This document shows, piece by piece, positions 33,742 to 45,156 of a stretch of 64,000 nt of DNA. Positions within the stretch are counted from its first letter, which is position 1, and each line of letters opens with the position of its first letter. The notes under the pieces were generated by a model. The model ran no database searches. It was not told where the DNA came from and saw only the letters and a program-made list of their open reading frames with translations. The stretch comes from Eucalyptus grandis. Taxonomy: Eukaryota > Streptophyta > Magnoliopsida > Myrtales > Myrtaceae. The stretch covers positions 372,001-436,000 of the forward strand of contig NC_052616.1 of the NCBI RefSeq assembly GCF_016545825.1. The letters run 5' to 3'. Made by a program: the position numbers and the translations under genes.

Positions 33742-36348
33742 CTAGCACCGGGGCAGGTCTGCCGGCGGGTGAGGAAGGGTCTCGAGCTCCCCTTTGCCAT
33801 TCTTCACTATAAACGCTGAAGCTAATCCCCATGACAAGTGTATATCGAAGTGACAATGCATGAACCAAACCCCTGCATATCATTGATCAAACTCAATTTT
33901 TGTTAAGCATCTCCAAAAGAAATGACTGGAACGCGCAAGCACTTACAAGGCTCGTTCCAATCACATAGGTGGCACAATCACAAAGACAGGAGAATCGGCT
34001 CACCTGGATTGTCTGCCACAAATCGAATTGCCGCCCATCCGCCCACGGGAACTGCAATTGTGTTCAAGTAAGGTGGATCCACCAAATTGAACTGTGCGGT
34101 TTGGGGATTATAGTTGCCCGAGCCGTATCCAACTACGTAGAAGCTATATCCATGAAGGTGGATTGGGTGGTTTTCCGTAGAAACCGTCCCCGTGTCCTGT
34201 AATATGAGTTGAACCCTAGTTCCATATTCAAGGACAAAGGTTCTAGTTCCGATCATCGACTGGGTGTTATTAGGACTGTTATTAGGTGCCCCATTGACAA
34301 AGTCGTAGAACTTCAAAGGCACACCGGGAAAATCCTCAGTGAACTGGCCATTAATTCTATTGTAATAAGCTTCAAGAAGAGAAATTTTGGGTTTGACAAA
34401 GCTTATATTGTTCATAGACGCAGCCATCGTCCCATTGTTCAAGCCCTGGCAATTTTGCTGTGGCGTTGGGGAGTGGCACTGTTGAACATTTACTCCTACA
34501 GTATAAAAGAGATTCTGATCGATCTCCTTTGGAACATGACCAGATTTCAAACTCCTAAGCCCATCCATGACAGTCTTAACTGCAAGATTATCATTAAAAA
34601 TGGGTAGTCTAGCAGGCAAAGACAGGGAAGTGGGCAAAGCACCAAGGTATTGGAAGTATGCTATGGCCGATATATTTTGAAAGGGTACGCCCTGGGCTGA
34701 CATGTAAGGACCCATGGCCATAGAATATTTTCCAATGGATTGATCGGCTGTGACAAGGACATTCATTGTCTGGCCTGGTCCAAGCATCACGCGATCGGTT
34801 GCGAATGGCTTTGTGTAGTCTGCATCAGCTTCGACAATGGTCATCCTGTGATTTGCAATTGAGAAGAAGTTTTCCATGTTCAGAGCTGCGTTTATCAGCC
34901 TCAGCAGGTAGGTCTTTCCTGGGACCACGTCAATCCTGTATACATCTGCAATTTTTGGCAAAATTTATGACAGGAAACTAGTGGTGAGTCCACAACACTA
35001 GATTATGTGTAGGTTACCGAGTTATATAACACAGTGATGTTACCCATAATAAATTTATGAAGATAGTCATCATTTCATACGAAGTGATTGCTTTTCATGA
35101 AGATAGTCTTAACAGGATTTTAGGATATCAAGCAGCGCTGAATCGAAAAAACCCATCACTCACATGGAAACTACTTAAGACTTACCAAATTAAATTTTCC
35201 ATCAGGCGCAGAATGTTGTGACTGGCAGTAAATTCCTAATCAGTATCTAGCCATAAGGTTTCTCGAATAGATGGAGAACTCTAAGGGTCATAATTATTTG
35301 AAGCCAAGAGTTTTGCCGAGAAGTACCATTGCTGGAGCAATTGTAGTTAGGGCCAGGATGGCCGTTGATAGTAAATGCATCAGCTGGTGGAGGACCTCCT
35401 CCGCTAGCTAGAACAGCTTTCTCAAGCTGTACTACATCCTTCAGCCAATATTCTCCTGTAATATGGAGATTATGTATGAGAGATCTTGAATAATTGAATT
35501 TTCATGCATAACTATGCAATTGTCAGTGCAGTATACCAGATTTGGAGTTGGATGAATTTTGTTCAGAAACATGGTTCATAAACTCGCAGGCAAAAATTAT
35601 TTACCCAGTATAATGATGTGCTCTTCATAAGGATAGGTAAAGGGATAAGGGACCCCTGTCTTAGGATACATGACTATAGCACCATAGACAGTGCCCCGAA
35701 GCCAAGAGACGTGAGCATGCCAGAGAAGGGTGCCTTTCTGCTTTACCAACGTGAACTCATATGTAAAACTCTGTCCAGCTTGAATAGGACACTGTGTGAT
35801 GTACGATGGTCCATCAGACCAGCAGGATAGCCTCTGCCGGATGCCATGCCTTGAACCAGCCGACACAACAAGAGAATACTCAAATTAGCAAACTCTTATC
35901 CTCTCCCACGTACAAAAAGGATTTCCACATTTTTCTTACCAGTGAATTGTGACATTGTATGGACTCTCATTTGTAACTTTGACTATCACTCTGTCATCTT
36001 CTTCGGCGTAAACAACCGGTCCTGGATACATTCCATTGACTGTTACTATGTCCTTGGTGTTGCATAGCTTGGTAATCCTTGTTGTTTGCACCTATTCATT
36101 TGGGGTTACATACACAATATTTAGTTATTAGTGTCAAGCATGGAACAATGAGAAATTGAACATGGAGAGTACGAGCGAATCAGATAATGGAAATAAAAAG
36201 ACATCCGACAGATGTAAATCAGTGAGACCTTGAAGTCATAGAACCTGGTCGATCTTCCACCGGGCCACTGTGCAAGAACATGCAGAGGGCTGAAACAAGA
36301 TATTAATGAGATAATGGAGAGCAGGACCCCCATTGTTAGCTTCTCCAT
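33742..36348 (-). CDS. laccase (multicopper oxidase), LAC6/LAC14-like, six exons
   Basis: A secreted blue copper oxidase that oxidises phenolics, typically monolignols or flavonoids, in the cell wall. Exons on the minus strand are 36348-36229, 36091-35940, 35849-35605, 35455-35327, 34945-34004 and 33872-33742. All junctions fit GT-AG and the total is 1719 nt, giving about 572 residues, normal for the family. A hydrophobic signal peptide covers roughly residues 1-26. Copper motifs are HWHG (across exons 2/3), WHAHVSW, HPIHLHG and [12 protein letters not shown], so all ten His and the type 1 Cys are present. The protein ends [11 protein letters not shown]. The start chosen is MEKLTMG; an in-frame ATG 17 codons upstream (36399) is less typical. 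The phrase [13 protein letters not shown] and the [15 protein letters not shown] block favour the LAC6/LAC14 type, judged from memory. Confidence 0.93.
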
Positions 36349-36399
36349 CAGAGGTTGAAACAGGAGATTGAGGATGATGAGGCTACAGGGCAGGGTCAT

Positions 36400-39268
36400 T
36401 TAATAAAGAACGAACCTATCTAATCATATTTAAAAATTTTGGGTTAAAGAAAAAAGATTGCAAAGGTTTATTGTGATCGTCATCTTTCACGATTCCTTCA
36501 TTATGAACTCAACAAAATAAGGCGTTGAGGGAGTGATTATTTGAAGAGCTGACCAATTTGCTAAAGGATTTAATTCAGCTACCTCTATCTCTGTGGTTCT
36601 TTACTATTAAAGCTGAAACAATTGTGGTACCTGCTCCGCGGTACCATGTCAAAACCACAGCAGGACAATAGCCACGGCATTTACCTTCTTATAGTGTCTC
36701 TCTCGTTTTACGAGGTTTGTGGTAACCATGTTTAAGCACGAACACATTGCCATTTGGTTCTCCTGAAAGCTCAAGTGTACTGCCATTTCATTGTACGTCG
36801 AGTGCAAGGAGGATTGGTTAGCGGAAAGAAAATTGTAATCCTTCAAAAGACAAAGATGAATACTACGTACTGAGACGGAACTCTTTCTCTTACATTCGTT
36901 CTTCATTTCATGACCTCCTCCTAGTAGTCATATCTTATATTAGTGTTTCTACCCTCATAGTTAGACCTCAAAGCGCCATCATTACATTCTGTACTTCCAT
37001 AAATTTTCTTTGATGTTTCTGTCCCTGGCCTTTCCTTGTTTAGTCACTCATCTTATCATGATGAAGTATGTTAGTAGGTAGGTGCATATAAGACCTATTA
37101 AACCATGGAGGGATCATCCTTCTCTGTGTCCCTTCTATAATCTGGATATAAATCCAAGGAATTAGTAAATGTGGCAGTTGTAACCTAAAACAATCCAGAA
37201 CAGAAACAAGAAGGTTGAAGATTCTATGTCTGAGCGGCACCCTTTTTTGCACTATACATATTTTTGTTTGTTTCATATCCTCTAGTTTACATGTCAACAT
37301 CCAAATCCCAGATCAAAATAGCCCGCATCTTTTATGTGCATGCATGCACAGATATGCATCATATCAATATTTCTTATTCATGTCGAGTGTCTCGACCATT
37401 CAAATGCTCAAGCGTGACAGGCAATGACAGACAACTCTCCATTGTTGACCTTCTTCTGTTTTTAAACTTTGTTCGAGTACTACACCATAACAAACTCTTT
37501 GAAATCTGTCAAGTATACTTCTCAGAAAAATGCTCAGGGCTGATGGATCCTCCCCATAAGAGCCTTCTTTGACTTATTGTCACATGATGTCTGAATAAAT
37601 GCGGGACCTGCAAGACTGATTGGAGCTACCTGCCCCGACATAAGTGACACTATTACCCGGCAACTGCCCACAAAGTCAAGATTATAAATGACAATTTTCA
37701 CATCTTACATCCAAAGTAGAGGGTTTTAATCAAAATCAAATAATGCTCGACCATAAGTATTCTTGAAGTGATAAAAGGCAAATTCCTGTGCTTAGCAGGA
37801 AAAACAGTCCAAACTGCAGATAAGCATAACACAAGAGGGCTAAAATCTACCACCACTATGAGCAAAAGAAGCTCGACTCTGACAAAGTCTTGCTAGTGAG
37901 CTTGAAATAAAAGCTTTTTAGGAAGGAAAAAGACCGACTTGCTCTTTGCCATCCTTTGCTTCCATCTGTAACATTGTCTTTATTAAGTAGTCCATCAGAA
38001 GCACAAACAGAGTTGCTATTAAGGTGAATGGATTCATCCTGAGCTGTAACTTCAAAGGAGGAATACACCCCTAACATGGACTCTTTTGAGAGACGAGGGA
38101 GAAAACTCATCTACCAGTCCATTTCCCACCATTTTGCTTGCTAACTGCCATCATTGGCAGAGGAATCTGAAATGCTGAAGATTCAGAGGAATTGTACACT
38201 GACATAGAAACATTCAAACTTCAGCCTCTAATCTTCCCATACAGCTTCACTTTATCTGTTAATTTTAATGAGCTTATATATTGGCAAATTATGCAAGTTT
38301 GTTGCTCTTATCTACTCCAGTTTTGTCTCCTACTTCATCCTTAATAGTGTAGTTTTATACGGATAACACGTAACATGGTGCAATTAACTTTAAAAAGAAG
38401 CATGTGAGACTTCATCTTCATACTGTGAATGAAAGTACCTTAAGGACATAATCAGGAGAGAATGATGACAAACATGGCAGCTTGATCATTATTCCACAAC
38501 ACTGGAAGACCATCGTACATGGGGAAGCAAAATTGTATTGAAAAACTAGGTTTGCAATTCATAGTAGTCCAAGACATCCATTGGACAACCAGGAACAGAG
38601 TTCCAATGAAAGGAAGCCGGGGACCATATTCTTTTCCACCGTGAGTTTCCTTAATGTATATATTCGGAGAAATGCTGACCATCATTTGTAGTGTTTTGTG
38701 GATTCCAAACAGGTATACTGGCTGAACCTATAAGATAGTAACTACAACTCAAGAAGAAAAAACAAAAATCATTGCATAAAGCGTGGTATATCACTGTACT
38801 GAACCCAAATTAGATTTCATCAAGAGACAAGTAGGACACAGTGGAAGTGGAGTACATTATCATTTTAGTTGAGTCTATCTAATTGACAAAGCTGGTCCAC
38901 ATGTTTGGTATCTTGACAAGCTTCATCTGTTTGACGTTTCAATGACAACAAAATAACATGTTAATTCCCAATGAAAATTGCAGGTCTACCAAGAGCTTCC
39001 AGAGGACCGCATCTTGAATTCAGAGAAACTAGCTAATACACGTTTGTTTATAAAAGAGTAAAACCATTTTTCTCCATATCCTGGGGATCTCACTGATAGA
39101 AGAAAACCACCTAACATTACTTCATTCAAATTAACCAACATATACCTTCGACAAGCTCAAAGCCATAAACTACATATAGTTGCTTCCATATAATTCAATA
39201 TAACAAAAGTCTACAACCAGGAAGATTTACAATGGTCTTTGTTTGGTTACGCAGAATCTCAATCACAA
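36400..39268. other. laccase upstream region and intergenic sequence
   Basis: The first part should contain the laccase promoter (minus strand), but I cannot point to a defined element. The rest has short unconvincing open frames and no recognised transposon. The 3' untranslated region of the small minus-strand gene probably lies at its right edge. Confidence 0.4.
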
Positions 39269-40677
39269 TCAGCTAAAGAACATGTTGCTTTCATGAACCC
39301 AACCCTCGGAATCGACCCTCCCTGGCAAACAAAAAAGAGTCAGTTCATGCCAGTTACCACTGATGAGACATATAAATGAGTTCAACCAAGCTGGAAAATG
39401 ATACTCTATGAAACTCCATAAAAGAATTTCTAATGAGGCAGACCATGATATCGACAGGGGAACATCGTCATCATGACCAAAATCACATAGGAGATGGTCA
39501 TATCGCTTAAAATCCTACTGAATAGTGTCACAGAAACAGAAAATGCCCACACTCTAGTCCATTCAAAGAGAGTAAGTACCTAGCCATAAATTTGATTATA
39601 TTTATTAGAATCAAGATGGCAGATGAATACTACTGATAACCAATGAACTCAATAAATTCCTTTTTTGCTCATTGATAGACCTAACAGAACACCTTCAATG
39701 CATACAGCTTCCCAGCTGACTCTGCGAGGTTACATGTACGTGCCAAAAGCATTAACATCAAATCAAGCGATATGTGATGTGGAGATATAGCCATAAACTC
39801 AGCAGCTGTAGCAAGATTCAAAACCTGAGACAGCTAAATTTGTCTGTAATCTATGCCTGAAAGTAATTGCTGTGATCAGCTAGAATCAGAACCAGGAGAA
39901 CGTCATTGTCTTTGTCCAGAGAAACTCAACTCTTATCTCACCACGTGTTAACCAGGATGTGAATCGGCATTCGATGCCAAAACCAGCCCACATAGTAATA
40001 AATCCAAATCCAGGCAGCTACCCGTCTGAGAACATCTAGCCAGCATTTAAGCTCAATTGTCATGATTTTCCGAATATTTACGAGCAGTCGATTCAGCTCA
40101 CATTCATTCAGCGGCAGGAAATCTAGCAGCGACATCTAGTTCCGGTCCGAAATTGGGAAAATTCGCAAAATAGCATATATAACAATTTCCAGGTTGACAA
40201 GCAACCAAGAACATCTATCTAAACAGCCCGAAAGCCACAGCCCTCTCTATACACAGCACTCGGCGACGAGCATCAGAAAAAGCAAAATTACACCTTTCAC
40301 GTTTATTCGTCCCCCAGAGTTCAACAGGAACCGACCCTTTTAAACGGAGGATCTAAGCCACAACATAAAGCTAATTCGTGAGGCAAGGGGCGGGGGTAGG
40401 GGCGGGGGCGGGGGCGGTGGCGGGGCGGGGGCGGAATTAGCGTCGGCGGTGGCGGCGGCGGAGGAGGGGAGGGGCTCGTGAGAGGTGGGCTTGGTGAGCA
40501 TGAGGGGCGGTGGTCCTTGGAATCGTCGTCGTCGTCGAGGTCGGTGGTGCTGAGGTTGATGCAGGAGCAGCGCTCGAGGGAGGCGAAGAAGGCGGAGGCG
40601 ACGCTGGCGCCCACCCAGTTGGCCATCCTGTCCAGCTTCTCGCACGACATGAATCCGCAACCGTTCTCCTGCTGCAT
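39269..40677 (-). CDS. small plant protein of unknown function, at least two exons, structure uncertain
   Basis: The upstream part starts [20 protein letters not shown] at 40677 and continues with [19 protein letters not shown], an acidic run of five Asp, then SKDH. All of this looks like real protein. In this frame it then becomes proline-rich and stops at 40321. One frame over, the next residues read [20 protein letters not shown], which looks more natural and would follow if one C were added to the C run at about 40499. A likely last exon lies at 39321-39269 after a good TTTGCCAG acceptor and reads [16 protein letters not shown] then TGA. I could not define the donor that joins the two. 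A CT-rich leader lies just upstream (about 40760-40812). I do not recognise the family; no function is claimed. Confidence 0.45.
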
Positions 40678-40929
40678 CTACCTCCCTCCCTTCTTCCCCA
40701 GGCGATGCGATCGGAGCTCGATCGGAGAAATTTAGGGGGAATGTCCAATTTGATTGCTTGCCCAGAGAGAGAGAGAGAGAAAGAGAAAGAGAAAGAGAAG
40801 GAGAAAGAGATGCTTTTGGCCAACGGCGTGACTTTGGTTGCGGGTTTCTGAGAACGGACGGTTGAGTGATTCCGAATCTTTGTCGTTTTTACCGGTTTCA
40901 TTCATTATTTGCCGGTGTTATTGAGTCAA

Positions 40930-41545
40930 TCCAGCTCCTTTCAATTATCCACCAAAAAAAAAAAAAAAAAAAAAAATTGTTGTTCGATAAAATTGTTGTT
41001 CAAAAACCTTCATTAAACGTATTGAATGATTGATTATTTGATTTTCGAAATATTAATGATAAGTATCGCGAGAATAGTCCATTCATTGAAAATTAGTTCG
41101 TTTTCTTTCTTGGTTATTAACAACTAATAATAATTGTTGTAGAGAAATTGTTTTGACAAGATCTAAGAAAAAATATTATGAAAATACATCACACTCACAT
41201 GAATGTGAATTCATAAAGCAAACGAACTCTACCATATCCGTCGCCATAAAACTTCTTATTTTATCTTTGAATTTGAAAATTTCAATCAATTAACTTTTTA
41301 GACATGATCTTTTCACCATCCATCTCTAAATTTAATCTAGCAATGGTATAGTGCCTTTTGATTTTTTCACAAGAGTTTGATGGGCTCCTTTCAATTATCC
41401 ACAAAAAAAAAAAAATGTTCAAAAACCTTTATTAAAACTTATTGAATGATTGATTATTTGATTTTCGAAATATTAATGATAAGTATCGAGAATAATTCCT
41501 CCCTCCCCTAAGAAAAATATTATGAAAATACATCACACCCCCAAC
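40930..41545 (+). repeat. imperfect direct duplication, two copies
   Basis: Copy 1 (about 40932-41197) and copy 2 (about 41378-41545) share CTCCTTTCAATTATCCAC, an A run, TTCAAAAACCTT, the block TTGAATGATTGATTATTTGA with its continuation GATAAGTATCG, and AAATATTATGAAAATACATC. Copy 2 lacks about 100 internal bases. Confidence 0.85.
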
Positions 41546-42579
41546 AACGACCCCTGAAAATTTCAACAACGACACCACATATGAATAGTCAATGCCACCG
41601 TGTCTTATCAAGTCGCCAAGAGCTTAGCGTGAAAAACTAGATTGCAATATTCTTGTTAGGAAAAATCTCAAGTCTGATCGTATCTCAAGTATCAATAGAA
41701 AGTCAAAGGTATCGGATTTGAGTAGATTTTTAAATTGTTTAAAGTAACCAAACAAGTAGGAGAACCGCTTTGGAGTGAGAAACCTTGCTTCGTTTGGGAC
41801 CTGTATTCCCCACCAGTTGAGAAGACAAAAATCAGCTAGGTGCAGGGAGAGTCAGGAGCCATGTCCCCGGGGCAATATATTGGGCAAATCCAGGCAACAA
41901 GTCAAAGGTATCGGACTCTAATTAATTTTAATGAGCGCTTTCAGCTTACGTGATTTGGAGTTGGAAGGAACTTCAACAACGCAAGTTTAAGATTTTGAAC
42001 GAATAAATTAAAGGTGCAAAGCTCGGTCAAAATTTTTTATGTTTATAATTGATAATTTTTTTTTCATATTTTTATTTAGTCAATTACCAATATAAAAACT
42101 CATTACACATTTGCCATTAATTTAGTATAAGGTGTATTTAAAGATGATTGTGCAATCAAATTTATTAATATCGCACCTAGTCAACCATGAATATATAAGA
42201 GGTTTGTTACACTGGCAGTTAATGTAATAATATTTCTTTTTTATGGCTATCGAAATTTCTCTATGGAGTTTGCTACCCAATACTTTATTGTGTGAATAGT
42301 CATGTTATAATTAGAAAAGTAATTACCATTATTTTCACTCTTTAATCGGTTTTTGGTGACAATAGTAAATTTACACGAGCAAAAAGTAATTTTCAATATT
42401 TCACTAATTGATATTTTTACGGATGACATAACATAATTTTCATCTCTGTAAGATTTTTAATTACTATGCTTCGAACTCTCTACAAGAAAATTCTAATATA
42501 CCTAAAAAAATAATCAATTTCTTTTCTCCTATTGCTAGTAAAAACCCAATTGAATGTAACTTTACTGGATGATTTCTAA

Positions 42580-43880
42580 GGGTGCGCATGACAAAATTTC
42601 TGTTTCTTGATTTCTCTGTTTCTCTGTTCCTCGGAACAGGTTTGGAATAGAAATCCGTTTGGTAACGCGATTTGATTTTTCTATTTCTAAAACAGATTTC
42701 TATTCCAAAAATAGAGAAATTGAAGAAATCGAAGTTGAAATTTTAACTTCTCAGTTTTTGAAATATAAATCGAAACTGAAATCAAACCATATAAAAGAAC
42801 CTTGCACTTTCTTGCTAACTTAATTCACTCATAACCACAATTTCACAAATTATTGCTAATTTTATTTTTCTTATTTTACTCGTGTTTTTTTTTTTTGCAT
42901 TTTTTTTGCTTTTTTTTTTTATAACTTCCTCTTTAGGATGAAAAGCAATCGAATGGGTCCCCAATTTTCAAAAACGACCAAAGTTCTTAAATGTTTACTT
43001 AAAAACAATGGGGCTATTTCCTCCTAGAAAAGGCACGTACATGGCCGAGTTGAAGAAAAAGTACTTACATAATAGATGAATGAAAAACATGCCTAGAAAT
43101 TTAACGTTATTTTTTTATGGATTCAAAATTCTTGCAAAATCAAAATAATTAGATTGTTACACAATCTTGAATTTTAATTCGAATGCAAGAGATTCAAGAG
43201 AACCTCTCTCTTTGCTATGCAAGGGTCATTAAAGGTTCATTGAGCAACAATAAAGAAATTAGGGATGAGCAACTTGGCTGATTCAATTCAAGAATCAAAA
43301 TAGACCGACCTTCCCCCGATTGGTTCCTAACCATAAACGTTACTTTAAGGTAGAATTCTCATATATTCCTTTACACCATTAATTTTATTTTGTTGATAAT
43401 CTTGTATATACTAGTTTTTGATAAAATGACAATGTTGTATATGCGTCATTGATGGCACCTATATTCATGTTTCAGCGAGACTTGTATGCGAGAACCTACG
43501 CAGGATGAGCTTGCGAACGATACATTGATGGAGGAGGAAACCAAATAAATACGCTTAGGAAAACAATTGTTAATAAAATGGCAAAAGATAATAATATGCC
43601 GGAAATTCCATGAAATTATATTTTCAACTTTTGTAATGTATTAGTATTATTTCGACTATTATTTTGTATTTAAGGATTTCCTATGTTGTTATCTAATCAA
43701 TTTCTATTCCTAAAAATAGAAATTTTGTTCTATTATCAAACAGATTTCTATTTTAGAAATAAAAATTTTGAATTGTTATCAAACGGATTTTTTCTTAGAA
43801 ACTTGTCAGGGGAATAGAAATTAAGAAATTGATTTATGGCCGAAATCAATTTACGTTTCAAAATTTTATCATCCTAAATT
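42580..43880. repeat. candidate non-autonomous DNA transposon
   Basis: The left edge GGGTGCGCATGACAAAATTT and the right edge (reverse complement GGATGATAAAATTTTGA) may be related terminal inverted repeats. Both ends are rich in the same words (GAAATAGAAATCCGTTTGG on the left, AAACAGATTTCTATTTTAG on the right). No transposase is seen and the boundaries are uncertain. Confidence 0.35.
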
Positions 43881-43974
43881 TCCTTAACCATTGATTCTAT
43901 AATTTTCCTTAATCTTGATAATTTTCCTTCATCACATGTAAGTGTGTTTATCATTTCACCTGTTACTATCCATT

Positions 43975-44565
43975 TAGAGTGTGTTTGGTAACATTTTAGT
44001 TTTGGAAAATAATTTATTTTTATAAATATTTTTTTATTTCTATTCTCTAGAATAGTTTATTAGAAAAAACACATATAATAATTGCATAAAATTTCTATTA
44101 TCGGAATAAAAAAAGGAATTCTTTTGATACAAAGTTTTTTTTTTTTTAATATAGAATTTTTTTAATATTTTTAATAAATTTATAATTTTTTTTTCCTTTT
44201 TCTCTCTTCTTCTTCCTCCTCTAGTTGGTTATAGGGCCTGGATGATGGCTAGCAACTGGCCAAAGACGAGATCCGATGAGGTTGCCACCCTCGAGGTAGT
44301 CTTGCCTTGGTGAGGCCTGGAACAGCCATCGGTGAGGCTCCAACGACTAGTTAGGAAATAAAAAGAAGAAGAAAAGGAAAAAGAAAAAAAATGATTTATT
44401 CCAAAAATTATTCTCGATAATAATAAGTAACTTTTTCAACTTATTATTTTTGTTATAAATCTATTCCCTGACGTTATCAAATAGATTTTTGTTTTCTTCT
44501 TTTATTTTGAGGAATAAAAAACCAAAAAAATTGAGAAATAGAAATATTAACAAATAGAACCTTAA
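43975..44565. repeat. candidate non-autonomous DNA transposon with GC-rich core
   Basis: The left end GTGTTTGGTAACATTTTAG pairs loosely with the right end (reverse complement GGTTCTATTTGTTAATATTTC). Both are flanked by TTA, compatible with a PIF/Harbinger-like 3-bp duplication. The core TAGGGCCTGGATGATGGC is flanked by a pyrimidine run and a purine run, the same layout as at 14.2-15.0 kb. Confidence 0.4.
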
Positions 44566-45156
44566 TTTATGCAAATTGCAAAAGTAATTTTCTATGTATA
44601 CCATTTTGGGAAAGGGATCTGATGGTCCCTTTTTTCCTGAATTAGTCTAATGGTCACACATATTGTGGGACTGGTCTCATAAATCCAGCTATTAATGGTG
44701 TTTTCTTCACATACACAGTATTTCAGTATACAAAGTGTAATTTTGGAAAGAATGACCATTGTAATTTCTTAATGTAATTAACACTCTGTTTCTATTAAAA
44801 TAAGAATTATATGATGTCAGCAACATATCCAATATTCGATAGAAGTATTCTCCAAAAGAGAAAGTAAATATCTCCACAGCTCTAATTATACTATTGACAG
44901 ATCACTAATTATTTGTTTTCGCGAGGCAAGAAATTATAGGTATGCCTGTATTTATTTAATAAAGTTTACTGTAGTTTTCTCTTTTTTTTTTAACCCGACA
45001 GTTTAATAAAGTGAGATCCATCCCCAGGAGAACATTACATGATGTTTTGGCGCTTCTGGTGCTCGGGCAGAACATGGCATAGTAGCTCATCCTTCTCATC
45101 CTTCACCACCTTCGACCTCCGACCTCGCACCCGATCCCCGGCCGCCGCCCACGACG

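Larger units (their letters stand above)
40910..45028. other. AT-rich intergenic region with repeats
   Basis: No gene is visible. It contains a local direct duplication (about 40930-41200 and 41378-41545), an AT-rich transposon-like segment at about 42580-43880, and another at about 43975-44565. The right end lies just upstream of the Rav1-like gene and should hold its promoter. Confidence 0.5.

Noticed and set aside
40340..40660. Arg/Leu-rich alternative frame over the small gene
   Set aside because: Its first half is a shadow of the MQQENGCG frame; only its second half (after the presumed C-run shift) is plausible and is discussed with the gene.
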